From the NCBI RefSeq assembly GCF_014836765.1, contig NZ_JACSQG010000007.1:1-64000 (forward strand): a stretch of 64,000 nucleotides of DNA, written 5' to 3'. This DNA comes from Serpens gallinarum. GTDB taxonomy: Bacteria > Pseudomonadota > Gammaproteobacteria > Pseudomonadales > Pseudomonadaceae. The notes under the pieces were generated by a model. The model saw only the letters and a list, made by a program, of their open reading frames with translations. It had not been told where the DNA came from and did not search any database. Position numbers and translations under genes: made by a program. Every line of letters begins with the position of its first letter. The stretch's first letter is position 1. This document shows positions 49,874 through 59,006 of this stretch, in pieces.

Positions 49874-51694
49874 ATGCCGTCCTACAAAGCGCCGCTGCGC
49901 GATACCCGTTTCCTGCTTAACGAGGTGCTGGATTTCCCCAGCCACTACCAAAACCTGATCAATGGCGGCGAGGCCACTCCGGACATCGTGGATGCCATCC
50001 TCGAGGAGTGCGCAAAACTTTGCGAGGACGTGATTGCGCCCCTCTACCACAGCGGTGACGAGGAAGGCTGCCATCTACAGGATGGCGAGGTGCGCACGCC
50101 CAAAGGCTTCAAGGAAGCGTACGCCGCCTACATTGCCGGCGGCTGGCAGGGACTCTCGCACCCGGTGGAGTACGGTGGTCAGGGCCTGCCGATGAGCCTC
50201 GGCGCGCTCAAGCAGGAAATGCTCGGCACCGCCAATTGGCCGTTCGCCATGTATCCGGGGTTGTCGCTGGGGGCGATGAACACCATCATGCAACACGGCA
50301 ACGAGGAACAAAAAAACACCTTCCTGCCCCCGCTTACCGAAGGCCGCTGGGCCGGTACCATGTGCCTGACCGAGCCGCAATGCGGCACCGACCTGGGTCA
50401 GGTGAAGACCCGGGCCGACGTAAACGCCGACGGCAGCTATGCGCTGACCGGCACCAAGATTTTTATCTCCAGTGGCGAACACGACCTAACCGAGAACATC
50501 GTGCACATCGTCCTTGCCCGCCTGCCCGACGCCCCCAAGGGCACCCGCGGCATCTCGCTGTTCATCGTACCGAAGTTCCTGGCCAACCCGGACGGCAGCC
50601 TCGGTGCGCGTAACGGCGTGACCTGCGGCGCGCTGGAAAAAAAGATGGGCATCAAGGCTTCGTCCACCTGCGTGATGAACTTCGACGCCGCCACCGGCTA
50701 CCTGATCGGCCCGCCGCACAAAGGGCTGGAATGCATGTTCACCTTCATGAACAGCGCCCGCATCGGCACCGCCATCCAGGGCGTGGCCACCGCAGAGCTG
50801 GCTTACCAGGGCGCCCTGGCCTATGCACGCGAACGTCGTTCCATGCGATCGCTGTCCGGCACCAAGGAGCCGCAGCAGGTCGCCGACAGCCTGATGCACC
50901 ACGGTGATGTTCGCCGCATGCTGCTCACCCAGAAAGCCATCGCCGAGGGCGGTCGCACACTGGTCTACCTCGCTACCCAGTATGCCGACAAGATGATCGA
51001 AGGCATGCTCGTCAACGATCAGACTCAGTACGCTCACTGGGACGACAAGCTCGGCTTCCTCACCCCGATTCTCAAGGGCTGCCTGACTGAGTTGGGGCTG
51101 GAATCGGCCAACCTGGGCATGCAGGTGTTTGGCGGCCACGGCTATATCAAGGAACACGGCATGGAGCAGATCGCCCGCGATGCGCGTATCGCCACGCTGT
51201 ATGAAGGCACCACCGGCATCCAGGCCCTCGACTTGCTCGGCCGCAAGGTGCTGCTGATGACCCAGGGCAAGGCGGTGCGCGACTTCACCCGCGAGCTGAA
51301 CACGCTGGCCTGGTCGCTGCTCAAGGAAGAACCGCAGATGCGCGGCAAGGCGCTGACCCTGCTCAGGCTCAGTGCCCAATGGAACCTATTGACCCTGCGC
51401 ATCGCATTGCGCGCGCGCAAGCAGCGCGATCTGGTCAGCACCGCCAGCCATGACTTTTTGATGTACGCCGGCTACGTCGCCCTGGCCTGGTCCTGGCTTC
51501 TGCAGGAACGCACCGCCCGGCAAAAGCTGCGCGCCGGTGGCCAGGACTCGCCCGAGTTCTACCGCGCAAAAATAGCCACCAGCGACTTCTATTTTCAGCG
51601 GCTGCTGCCCCGCGCCAAAGGACATGCCAGCGCCATGCTCAAGCCCATCGGCTCGATCATGGATCTGCCGGGAGAGCATTTTGCTTTTGAGTAA
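49874..51694 (+). CDS. acyl-CoA dehydrogenase (long form, DmdC-like)
   Basis: 606 residues, the long class of FAD acyl-CoA dehydrogenases with a C-terminal extension, as in 3-methylmercaptopropionyl-CoA dehydrogenase DmdC and related fatty-acid enzymes. Substrate loop and FAD motifs are seen in MCLTEPQCGTDLGQVKTRA (residues 162-180) and QVFGGHGYIKEHGMEQIARDARIATLYEGTTGIQA, where the catalytic Glu is in YEGTTGIQ. Which acyl-CoA it uses cannot be told. The start MPSYKAPLRDTRF is preferred; the open frame continues upstream into the nitroreductase gene without a ribosome site. Confidence 0.88.
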   Translation: MPSYKAPLRDTRFLLNEVLDFPSHYQNLINGGEATPDIVDAILEECAKLCEDVIAPLYHSGDEEGCHLQDGEVRTPKGFKEAYAAYIAGGWQGLSHPVEYGGQGLPMSLGALKQEMLGTANWPFAMYPGLSLGAMNTIMQHGNEEQKNTFLPPLTEGRWAGTMCLTEPQCGTDLGQVKTRADVNADGSYALTGTKIFISSGEHDLTENIVHIVLARLPDAPKGTRGISLFIVPKFLANPDGSLGARNGVTCGALEKKMGIKASSTCVMNFDAATGYLIGPPHKGLECMFTFMNSARIGTAIQGVATAELAYQGALAYARERRSMRSLSGTKEPQQVADSLMHHGDVRRMLLTQKAIAEGGRTLVYLATQYADKMIEGMLVNDQTQYAHWDDKLGFLTPILKGCLTELGLESANLGMQVFGGHGYIKEHGMEQIARDARIATLYEGTTGIQALDLLGRKVLLMTQGKAVRDFTRELNTLAWSLLKEEPQMRGKALTLLRLSAQWNLLTLRIALRARKQRDLVSTASHDFLMYAGYVALAWSWLLQERTARQKLRAGGQDSPEFYRAKIATSDFYFQRLLPRAKGHASAMLKPIGSIMDLPGEHFAFE

Positions 51695-51773
51695 AGTCAT
51701 GGTCCAGCACACGTATGCACGGAGCCGTAGCCGTGCCATCCTATGGGCGCGGCATTTTCAGCGTGTTCAATGT

Positions 51774-52517
51774 TTAAATATTGAGCGCCAGCCCCACCAG
51801 CACCGCACACTCCACCAGCTCCAGCAGCGCCCCGGCCGTATCGCCGGTGGTGCCGCCGAGGCGATTCATCAGGCTACGGCGCACCAGATAGAACACCGCA
51901 GCGGCAATCAGGACGGCCAACAGCCCACTCCAGCCGGCCAGCAGCAGAATGCCCAACGCGGTGGCCAGCAGGACTTTCTGCCCGGCATCACGCGGCAGGT
52001 GCTCGGCCAATGCCTGCCCCAGGCCCCCAGGCCGCACATAGGGCGTATTCAGGAACAACGCCAGCAAAGCGGCCCGTCCCAGCAGTGGCGCCAGCAACAG
52101 CGCCAGGCCAGAGTCAGCGCCCAGCAGTACCCAGAGCGCGGCGAACTTGAGCAACAGCAATAGCACCAGGACGACCACGGCAATCGGCCCGCTGCGCGGA
52201 TCTTTCATGATCGTCAGGGTGCGCTCGCGGTCACCGAAACCGCCCAGCCAGGCATCGGCCGTATCGGCCAGGCCGTCCAGGTGCAGGGCACCGGTCATGC
52301 CGATCCAGAGCGTCAGCAACAAGGCCGCCACCAGCAGGTTCGGGCTGCTCTCCAGCAACCAATTGCCGCATACCAGCACCAGCCCGAGCACCAAGCCCAC
52401 CAGCGGATACCAGAGCAGCGAGCGCCCCTGTTCCTCCGGTGCCGGCATACCGGGCAAGCGGATTGGCAGGTTGGTGAGAAATTGCAGGGCGATCAGCAAG
52501 GGCAACGGAGTCTTCAC
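51774..52517 (-). CDS. cobS: adenosylcobinamide-GDP ribazoletransferase
   Basis: Joins adenosylcobinamide-GDP and alpha-ribazole (phosphate) to give the final cobamide. 247 residues, integral membrane, with the CobS signature HLDGLADTADAWLGG and a Lys/Arg pair (GDRERTLTIMKDPRSGP). In P. aeruginosa the gene (cobV) adjoins cobC; here two unrelated plus-strand genes lie between. Divergent from the DUF2157 gene, 112 bases apart. Confidence 0.93.
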   Translation of the reverse strand: MKTPLPLLIALQFLTNLPIRLPGMPAPEEQGRSLLWYPLVGLVLGLVLVCGNWLLESSPNLLVAALLLTLWIGMTGALHLDGLADTADAWLGGFGDRERTLTIMKDPRSGPIAVVVLVLLLLLKFAALWVLLGADSGLALLLAPLLGRAALLALFLNTPYVRPGGLGQALAEHLPRDAGQKVLLATALGILLLAGWSGLLAVLIAAAVFYLVRRSLMNRLGGTTGDTAGALLELVECAVLVGLALNI

Positions 52518-52629
52518 ACGGATGTCCGGTTGAGGGCGGAGGCCCGAACCTTACACAATGCGCATACGGCCGGTACAGGCTGGGTTACAGTCAGCCTCTA
52601 TTTCCCAACGCCTCGACGCAAGGACCGCC

Positions 52630-53706
52630 ATGCCCCTCAGCCGCGATCAGGCCCAGCAACGTGCCGACGATATTCAGGCGTTCCGCCGTGAACTGGAGCG
52701 TTTGCAGCAGGAGCAGGCCCTGAGCCTGACAGCGCCTCAGCACAGGCAACTCGATGCCCATCACGCTCGACTTCTGGACGTTTACCGGCACGTCTTCGAC
52801 ATCGACCCCAACCAGCACGCCAGGCAACTGTCCCTGGGCATGCGCATCGCCTCGCTGCTCGGCGCCCTGGCACTGGTGGCCAGCGTACTGTTCCTGTTCC
52901 ACCAGTTCTGGGGCTATTTCGACACCGCTCTGCAGGTCGGCCTGCTCGCGGGCGCATCCGTGGGTAGCCTGCTGCTGACCTTTGCCGTACGCCAGCGCGA
53001 TGCGTCCGGTTATTTCAGCAAGATGGTCGCCCTGCTCGCCCTGGCCTGCCTGGTGCTCAACACGGTGATGCTGGGACAGATTTTCAACCTTACCCCGAGC
53101 GACAACGTATTGCTGACCTGGGCCGCCTACGCCCTGTTGCTGGCCTACGCCTGCGAGGCGCGGCTGCTGCTGGCCGCCGGACTGATCTGCCTGCTGGGGT
53201 TCATCGCCGCCAAGATTAATGCCTGGAGCGGGTTCTACTGGCTGAACCTGGAATTCCCTGAACACTTTTTCCTCGCCGGCCTGCTCTGCTTTCTGGCGCC
53301 CCATTGGCTCCCAAAGGGCCGCTTCGACAGCTTTGCGTCGACCTATCGATTATTCGGCCTGCTGGCGCTGCTCGGGCCGGTTCTCGTGCTGGCCCACTGG
53401 GGCGCGGGCAGTCACCTGCCCTGGTCCATCGAGCTAATCGAAGGCGGTTACCAGGTGCTTGGTTTCGCCGGTTCCGCGCTGGCGATCTGGCTCGGCGCCC
53501 GGCGGGACTGGCCGGAGGTGGTGAATACCGGCCTGTGCTTCTTCATCATATTTCTCTTCAGCAAGCTGTTCGACTGGTGGTGGGAGGTGATGCCCAAGTA
53601 CCTGTTCTTTCTAATGCTGAGCCTGGTGGCGGTGCTGATTCTGTTGATCCTGCGCCGGCTACGGGCGTCCCAGGTCAAGGCTGAGGGAATGCCCAATGAC
53701 GCGTGA
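52630..53706 (+). CDS. DUF2157 membrane protein
   Basis: 358 residues: a soluble N-terminal helical region (about 1-70, rich in Gln/Arg/Leu), then about ten hydrophobic segments. Matches the DUF2157 family (function unknown). Start is fixed by AAGGACCGCC. It overlaps the following DUF4824-like gene by 11 bases, so the two are coupled. Convergent with cobC and divergent from cobS, inside the B12 cluster. Confidence 0.8.
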   Translation: MPLSRDQAQQRADDIQAFRRELERLQQEQALSLTAPQHRQLDAHHARLLDVYRHVFDIDPNQHARQLSLGMRIASLLGALALVASVLFLFHQFWGYFDTALQVGLLAGASVGSLLLTFAVRQRDASGYFSKMVALLALACLVLNTVMLGQIFNLTPSDNVLLTWAAYALLLAYACEARLLLAAGLICLLGFIAAKINAWSGFYWLNLEFPEHFFLAGLLCFLAPHWLPKGRFDSFASTYRLFGLLALLGPVLVLAHWGAGSHLPWSIELIEGGYQVLGFAGSALAIWLGARRDWPEVVNTGLCFFIIFLFSKLFDWWWEVMPKYLFFLMLSLVAVLILLILRRLRASQVKAEGMPNDA

Positions 53707-54535
53707 AACCCGGCATTACCTGCTGGCCGGCCTGGGGCTGATCCTCGCCATCAACCTGATCACCCTCGGCGGGGTGGCGTACAACCGCAGCGGCGAAGCG
53801 GAAAGCCGACTGCTGCTGAGCGAACGCGAACTGCCACGACTCAACCCACGTTACTCACCCGAAGATACCGCCGTCACCCTGAACCTGACTTGGCAGATGG
53901 CCCCGCGTGCCGAGGACGACGAGCCCTTTCGTCACGGCCTGAGCGAACGACAGATGCTTCAGTTGGGCTATGTGAAGCGCCCACCCGAGACCTGCACGCC
54001 CCGCTGCCCGCGCGCTGCCGAACGCGAGGCGCTGGTGGTGCTTGAACTGGATGGACCGATTTATCGGCAGCAACTCGAACGCCACCGGCAACGCCTGACA
54101 CGCGCAGAACAGGCCGCAGTGTTATTGCCGGAGGATAAATCCCTGCGCCAGCGCGCCGAAGATGCGCGCCACGCCTTGCACCAGGTGGAAACCGGTAGCC
54201 GCCTGTACCTGGTCGATGTTGGCCTTGAGCTGGACGTACTACGCCAGCGCTACTCTAACCGCCAGCAATACGCGATCGTGAAAGGGCTGGTCCGCCCCTG
54301 GCAGAACGCTGAGAGCGGTCTGAGTGGCAGTGTCTCGTTGCGTGGTGCAGACCGGATCAACCTGCCCCGGAGTTGGCGCTCGAGCTTGCCCGAACAGAGT
54401 GACGATGCCAGCCAGGACAAGGCGCGCTACGCCGTCGAAGTCTCCTTCGGCAAACGCCTGGAGCCGTGGGTCAGCGACGTGTCCGCAGGCAGACAATCGC
54501 TCCCCCCCGTGGAACGCCACCCGGTGGATCGATAA
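53696..54535 (+). CDS. DUF4824-like exported or membrane-anchored protein
   Basis: 279 residues, a single N-terminal hydrophobic segment (HYLLAGLGLILAINLITLGGV) and a soluble, charged remainder with two cysteines (CTPRCP). From memory such proteins accompany DUF2157 genes; function is unknown. The last residues (PVDR) and stop codon are formed by a GTGGATNG repeat element, so the C-terminus may have been altered by repeat insertion. The ATG overlaps the DUF2157 stop by 11 bases. Confidence 0.65.
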   Translation: MTRETRHYLLAGLGLILAINLITLGGVAYNRSGEAESRLLLSERELPRLNPRYSPEDTAVTLNLTWQMAPRAEDDEPFRHGLSERQMLQLGYVKRPPETCTPRCPRAAEREALVVLELDGPIYRQQLERHRQRLTRAEQAAVLLPEDKSLRQRAEDARHALHQVETGSRLYLVDVGLELDVLRQRYSNRQQYAIVKGLVRPWQNAESGLSGSVSLRGADRINLPRSWRSSLPEQSDDASQDKARYAVEVSFGKRLEPWVSDVSAGRQSLPPVERHPVDR

Positions 54536-54547
54536 GCGCGATCCACC
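54523..54547. repeat. GGTGGATCG...CGATCCACC hairpin overlapping a stop codon
   Basis: GGTGGATCG (54523-54531), loop ATAAGCG, CGATCCACC (54539-54547). The loop holds the TAA stop of the upstream gene (54533-54535). Related in sequence to the 40934-41003 repeat. Confidence 0.6.
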
Positions 54548-54563
54548 TACGTTTCGACAGGAT

Positions 54564-55133
54564 TCAGCCCTCGCGCAACGCCAACCCAGCACCGATCCAC
54601 AACCGGTGCAGGGCGCCGTGGCCGACTTCCACCTGTAACAACTGCGCCTCCGGCAGGCCGCGGGCGCGGGCCAGCAGCAAGCGCATCACCCCGCCGTGGG
54701 TCAGCAACAAGGCGCGCTGCCCGGCCAGTTCCCAGTGCAGGCGCTCCACCGCTCCCAGCACGCGGCTGGCGAAATCGAGCAGCGGCTCGCCGTCTGGCGG
54801 TGTAAAGCCGTAGGGGTCGTTCCAAAAGGCACCCAGGGCGTGCTCGTCTTCGAGCATGATCTGCGCCGCGTTGCGCCCTTCCCAAGCGCCGAAATGCAGC
54901 TCGCGCAGGCCCGCCTCGATCTGCAATGGCAGACTCGTCTGCTGCGCCAGCTCCTCGGCAAAGGCCCGGCAGCGTTGCAACGGCGAGCTGACCAGCACAT
55001 CCCAGTCGCCACCGAGCACGGCGGCGCGCAACTGCTGCCAGCCACTCTCGCTGAGCGGCACATCACTGCTGCCAAAAAAGCCGCTGCCCGCGGTGGTTTC
55101 ACCGTGGCGCAGCAGGTCGAGGCACAGGCTCAT
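54564..55133 (-). CDS. cobC: alpha-ribazole phosphatase
   Basis: Histidine-phosphatase-family enzyme removing the phosphate from alpha-ribazole 5'-phosphate (or adenosylcobalamin-phosphate). 189 residues with the catalytic RHG ([25 protein letters not shown]) and a second His ([16 protein letters not shown]). ATGA overlap with the cobT stop codon; third gene of cobU-cobT-cobC. Confidence 0.92.
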   Translation of the reverse strand: MSLCLDLLRHGETTAGSGFFGSSDVPLSESGWQQLRAAVLGGDWDVLVSSPLQRCRAFAEELAQQTSLPLQIEAGLRELHFGAWEGRNAAQIMLEDEHALGAFWNDPYGFTPPDGEPLLDFASRVLGAVERLHWELAGQRALLLTHGGVMRLLLARARGLPEAQLLQVEVGHGALHRLWIGAGLALREG

Positions 55134-56182
55134 GCCAGTTTGCCGGCCACGGCCGCTTCGGCGAAGGTCGCCATCTCGCCGTGCAGGGCGCAGGCCAGAC
55201 GCAGCAGCGGCAACGCCACACCAGCACCGCTGCCTTCGCCCAGGCGCATACCGAGTTGCAGAATCGGCTGGGCATCCAGCGCCGCCAGCAACGGCGCATG
55301 GCCCGGCTCGGCGCCACTGTGGGCAAACAACAGCCAGTCGGCCACGCCCGGATTCAGGCGCACGGCAATCAGCGCGGCGGCGGTGCAGATCACCCCGTCC
55401 ACCAATACGGTGATGCCCTGCTGAGCGCAGCCCAGATAAGCGCCGACCAGAGCAGCAATTTCCAGCCCGCCGAGGCGTTGCAGCCAGTCGTAAGCGTCGC
55501 GCTCGCCGGCATGCAGAGCCAGGGCACGCTGAATGGCGTCACGCTTGCGGCGCACGCCGTCGCTGTCCAGACCGGTGCCGGCGCCCACCAACTGTTCCAA
55601 CTGCACACCCAACAATGCACAGGCCAGGGCGCTGGCCGCCGTGGTGTTGCCAATGCCCATTTCGCCGCCGATCAACAGCTGGCAGCCTTCAGCCGCCGCA
55701 CGCACTGCGACGTCGCGGCCCACAGCCAACGCCGCGTCGCACTGCGCCGTCGTCATGGCCGGTCCCTGGATGAAGTTGGCAGTGCCGGCGGCCACGCCGT
55801 GTTCCGCCACGCCTGGCAAATTGGCGGGGGCCACGGTGCCCAGGTTGTGCACTTCCAAGTGGGCATTCTGTTGCCTGGCCAGCACGCTGATAGCAGCGCC
55901 GCCGGCCAAGAAGTTCTGCAGCATTTGCACCGTCACCGCCTGCGGATAGGCGGACACACCCTCGGCGACAACACCGTGGTCGCCGGCAAAAATGGCGATC
56001 CACACGTTATCGAGCTGCGGTTTTTCGCGTCCCTGCTGGGCCGCCAGGCGCACGGCCAGGGTTTCCAGCAGCCCGAGGGAGCCCGCCGGCTTGGTCAGTT
56101 GCGCCTGACGGGCGCAAGCGGCGGCTTCAGCCGTGGCATCAAGGGGGCGGCAGGGTTGCTGCCACCAGGGTAAATCAGTCAC
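55130..56182 (-). CDS. cobT: nicotinate-nucleotide:dimethylbenzimidazole phosphoribosyltransferase
   Basis: Makes alpha-ribazole 5'-phosphate from NaMN and DMB. 350 residues from a GTG at 56182 that is preceded by AAGGAGA and overlaps the cobU stop (GTGA). Active-site features of Salmonella CobT are in place, at equivalent numbering: E174 in GEMGIGNTT and E316 in LGEGSGAGV (Salmonella E174 and E317). Downstream cobC overlaps by 4 bases. This is the canonical copy; a divergent paralogue lies at 57629-58726. Confidence 0.95.
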   Translation of the reverse strand: MTDLPWWQQPCRPLDATAEAAACARQAQLTKPAGSLGLLETLAVRLAAQQGREKPQLDNVWIAIFAGDHGVVAEGVSAYPQAVTVQMLQNFLAGGAAISVLARQQNAHLEVHNLGTVAPANLPGVAEHGVAAGTANFIQGPAMTTAQCDAALAVGRDVAVRAAAEGCQLLIGGEMGIGNTTAASALACALLGVQLEQLVGAGTGLDSDGVRRKRDAIQRALALHAGERDAYDWLQRLGGLEIAALVGAYLGCAQQGITVLVDGVICTAAALIAVRLNPGVADWLLFAHSGAEPGHAPLLAALDAQPILQLGMRLGEGSGAGVALPLLRLACALHGEMATFAEAAVAGKLA

Positions 56183-56700
56183 AGGGGGTCTCCTTTGAGC
56201 ACCATCGGCAATCCGGCGACGGTGAAAACGACACGCTGGCAACGTTCGGCCAGCGCCTGATGCAGCCAGCCGGCCTCATCGACATAACGACGACTCAGCT
56301 CACCGAGGGGGACGATGCCCAAACCAGTTTCGTTGCCGACCAGAATGATGCGCCCCGGCAAGCGCGTCAGGGTTTCCAGCAGCGCCTCGCGCTGGGCGGC
56401 CAGACGGGCATCGTCCTCCAGCATAAGCAGGTTGGTCAGCCACAGGGTCAGGCAATCCACAAGCAGGCAGCGGTCGGGGGCGGCATTGTCGCGCAGCACG
56501 CGGGCCAGTTCGAGCGGTTCCTCGATCAGCCCCCACGTGGCCGGGCGCCGCCCGCGGTGATGGGTAATGCGCGCGCGCATCTCGCCATCCAGCGCCTGGC
56601 TGGTGGCGATATAGGTCACCGCCAGGCCGCTGTCGGCCGCCAGTTGCTCGGCCAACCGGCTCTTGCCGGAACGGGCGCCGCCGAGGATCAGTTCATACAT
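56179..56700 (-). CDS. cobU: adenosylcobinamide kinase / guanylyltransferase
   Basis: Phosphorylates adenosylcobinamide and attaches GMP to give AdoCbi-GDP for CobS. 173 residues, P-loop [16 protein letters not shown], the covalent-GMP His region THHRGRRP and the [11 protein letters not shown] segment. Called cobP in Pseudomonas nomenclature. Its stop codon overlaps the cobT start. Downstream of bluB, with 107 bases between. Confidence 0.94.
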   Translation of the reverse strand: MYELILGGARSGKSRLAEQLAADSGLAVTYIATSQALDGEMRARITHHRGRRPATWGLIEEPLELARVLRDNAAPDRCLLVDCLTLWLTNLLMLEDDARLAAQREALLETLTRLPGRIILVGNETGLGIVPLGELSRRYVDEAGWLHQALAERCQRVVFTVAGLPMVLKGDPL

Positions 56701-56807
56701 GCGGGGGTTCTCGTTCGGTTTTTCAGGTTCAGGCGCTCAATATCGCGCTCAGGCCGCCCATGGTAATCCACCCGCCCAACGCAATAACGCCTCACGGGCA
56801 ACTGGGT

Positions 56808-57458
56808 TCACGCGTGCTCGCCCCAGCGGTCAGTGAAGACCAATTCCTCCAGCGGACGTGCCTGGGCCCAACCTTCCTGCACCAACATCGGTTCGGCGTA
56901 GAACTCATGCACCGGCCCCAGGCACAGCACCGCCATCGGCTTGCTACCGGCTGGCATGTGCAGCAGTTCGGCCAACGCTGCGGGATCGAACAACGACACC
57001 CAGCCCATGCCCAGGCCTTCGGCGCGGGCCGCCAGCCAGAGGTTCTGGATGGCGCAGGACAGCGAGGCCAGGTCCATTTCCGGCAAGGTGCGCCGGCCAA
57101 AGATATGCCGTTCCCGGCCGTCCATCAGCGCCACCACCAGCAATTCGGCACAATCACGTACCCCTTCAACCTTGAGACGCATGAATTCGCTGCCTCGCTC
57201 GCCCAGCGCTTCGGCGGTGCGCAGGCGTTCCGCTTCCACCAGGCCCTGAATCCCCTCACGCAATTCGGGCTTGGTGATGCGGATAAACCGCCAGGGCTGC
57301 ATCAGACCGACGCTGGGGGCCTGGTGCGCTGCCCGCAGCAGACGTTCAAGCAGCGCCGGCTCGACCGCTCCCCCAGCGAAGTGGCGCATGTCGCGGCGCT
57401 CGGCAATGGCGCGGTAAACGCCGGTACGTTGTTCGGAGGGGAAAGCGTGATCAGTCAT
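56808..57458 (-). CDS. bluB: 5,6-dimethylbenzimidazole synthase BluB
   Basis: Oxygen-dependent flavin-destroying enzyme that turns reduced FMN into DMB, the lower ligand base of B12. 216 residues of the nitroreductase fold with RRDMRHFAGGAV (FMN phosphate Arg) and VGLMQPWRFIRI. Start MTDHAFPSEQR. First clear gene of bluB-cobU-cobT-cobC. Presence of bluB means the cell can make the base aerobically. Confidence 0.93.
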   Translation of the reverse strand: MTDHAFPSEQRTGVYRAIAERRDMRHFAGGAVEPALLERLLRAAHQAPSVGLMQPWRFIRITKPELREGIQGLVEAERLRTAEALGERGSEFMRLKVEGVRDCAELLVVALMDGRERHIFGRRTLPEMDLASLSCAIQNLWLAARAEGLGMGWVSLFDPAALAELLHMPAGSKPMAVLCLGPVHEFYAEPMLVQEGWAQARPLEELVFTDRWGEHA

Positions 57459-57614
57459 GGCAGCAACAACTCGGCCGCCGCCCAAAGGAATGGGACGGCA
57501 GGTAAATAAGACGTAGGAAGCGGGTCAGTCGACCCCGGAAGCGCTAAGTATGCCCGCGCAAGCGCCCCTCCGGCAGGCCGACATGTTGCAAGACCACAGA
57601 TGCAGCCAGGTAAA

Positions 57615-57637
57615 GTGCGGTTTCAACCTTACCGCAC
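57615..57637 (-). terminator. hairpin overlapping the end of the second cobT-like gene
   Basis: GTGCGGT (57615-57621), 9-base loop, ACCGCAC (57631-57637); on the minus strand followed by TTTACC. The stem overlaps the TAA stop codon (57629-57631). A weak terminator. Confidence 0.5.
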
Positions 57638-58726
57638 AGCCCGAAGCGCCGCCCTGCCGGCCGCAGACGGGCCGGTCACATCCGATGCCATAGCCCTGCC
57701 CAATGCGTCTTCCAGACTGATCATTTCGGCATGCAATCGGCAGGTGGCCTGCAGCATGGGCACCGCCAAGGCAGCACCGCTGCCATCGCCCATGCTCAGG
57801 TCGAGCTGCAACAGCGGATCGGCTTGCAGGGCCTCCAGCACCAGGCGATGGCCTGGCTCGGCACTCAACTGGGCGAACAGCAACCAGGGCCGGCAGCGCG
57901 GGTTCAGCCGCACCGCCAACAAGGCAGCGACGCTGCTGACGAAGCCGTCCACCAGCACCGGTACGCCCTGCTGGGCACACTCCAGATAGGCTCCGACCAA
58001 CGCGGCAATTTCGAAGCCACCGAGGCTTTGCAGCAGGCCCAGCGGGCTGTCCCGCACCACGGCATGCCGCTCAAGCGCTGCATCGATCACCGTCTGCTTG
58101 TGTAGCACGCCAGTTTCGTCCAGCCCACAGCCGGGACCGACCAATAACGTCGCCGGATGACCCAACACCGCGCAGGCCAAGGCGGTGGCCGCCGTGGTGC
58201 TGCCCACACCCAGCCCGCCGCCGATAAACAGGTCCTGTCCCACCGCCCGACGGGCGCTCTCGCGCCCGGATGCCAGGGCGATCAGGCATTGCGCTGGGGT
58301 CATCGCATCGTCGTGGAGAAAATTCAGTGTGCCGGCGCCGATCTGCAAATGCCGCACCCCTTCAATCGTGCCCACCGGGCCCGCCGTGCCCAGGTCTATC
58401 ACCTCCAGCGAGGCATTCAACTGACGGGCCAGCACACTCAGTGCCCCGCCTTCCACCGTGCTGCGCAGTAGCACCCCGGTCAGCGATTGCGGCGCAGCCG
58501 ATATTCCCGCCTCCGCCACGCCGTGATCGGCGATGAACACCGACATGCAGATCTGATCCAGGCGGGGCTTTTCGCGCCCTTGCATGCCGGCCAGACGAAT
58601 CAGCACCGGCTCCAGTTGGCCCAGCCCACCGGAAGGCTTGAGCGCGCGTTGTTGACGTCGAGTAGCCTTTTGCAGGGCCACGTGATCGAGTGCCTGGCAA
58701 GGCTCTTGCCACCAAAACAAATTCAT
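57629..58726 (-). CDS. divergent CobT paralogue of unknown specificity
   Basis: 365 residues, clearly CobT-family along its length (HGVAEAGISAAPQS, LVGAYLECAQQGVPVLVDG, SAEPGHRLVLEAL). But it differs where it should not: GEMGIGNTT is GGGLGVGSTT (Glu to Gly at residue 171) and GEGSGA is GDGSGA (catalytic Glu to Asp at residue 314). The canonical cobT copy is 2 kb away. It has a good ribosome site (AAAGGAACCGCC) and a 280-base leader with a structured 88-bp element. Possible roles: partner subunit of a CobT heterodimer (compare ArsA/ArsB of Sporomusa, which activates phenols), a phosphoribosyltransferase with another base or NaMN analogue, or a regulator. Confidence 0.85.
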   Translation of the reverse strand: MNLFWWQEPCQALDHVALQKATRRQQRALKPSGGLGQLEPVLIRLAGMQGREKPRLDQICMSVFIADHGVAEAGISAAPQSLTGVLLRSTVEGGALSVLARQLNASLEVIDLGTAGPVGTIEGVRHLQIGAGTLNFLHDDAMTPAQCLIALASGRESARRAVGQDLFIGGGLGVGSTTAATALACAVLGHPATLLVGPGCGLDETGVLHKQTVIDAALERHAVVRDSPLGLLQSLGGFEIAALVGAYLECAQQGVPVLVDGFVSSVAALLAVRLNPRCRPWLLFAQLSAEPGHRLVLEALQADPLLQLDLSMGDGSGAALAVPMLQATCRLHAEMISLEDALGRAMASDVTGPSAAGRAALRAVR

Positions 58727-58767
58727 TGGCGGTTCCTTTTTTATTGTTTTTGGCAGATTCGCATAGA

Positions 58768-58855
58768 CCGCTAGTGCCAACGGCGCGAGCCGTTGTGCGT
58801 CCCCCTTTGACTGCAGCCCTGGTCTGTCGCTCCCCAGCGAGGGCTGGCCTAGCGG
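58768..58855. other. 88-bp structured multi-hairpin element upstream of the second cobT-like gene
   Basis: Outer arms CCGCTAG (58768-58774) and CTAGCGG (58849-58855) enclose two hairpins: CAACGGC-GCGA-GCCGTTG (58778-58795), and CAGCCCT (58814-58820) with AGGGCTG (58840-58846) that contains an inner CGCT-CCCC-AGCG. The layout is like a short multi-branched RNA. It lacks the cobalamin riboswitch box. It could be a structured leader, an ncRNA or a miniature repeat; strand is not determined. Confidence 0.5.
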
Positions 58856-59006
58856 CCCCATGGCGCTACAGGCGTATCACCCTGCAGCAGGAGCGAGTAT
58901 AGGGTTTTGATGTGATCGACTGCACGTTGAGCGCAGTGGCAAATTGTCACTTTTTCCCTTCGATAACGACTGAAATAAGACGATGCGAGCGTTATCGGGC
59001 ACAAGC

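Noticed and set aside
58727-59006. Cobalamin riboswitch upstream of the second cobT-like gene or bluB
   Set aside because: No B12-box or conserved core of the known classes could be found in either leader.
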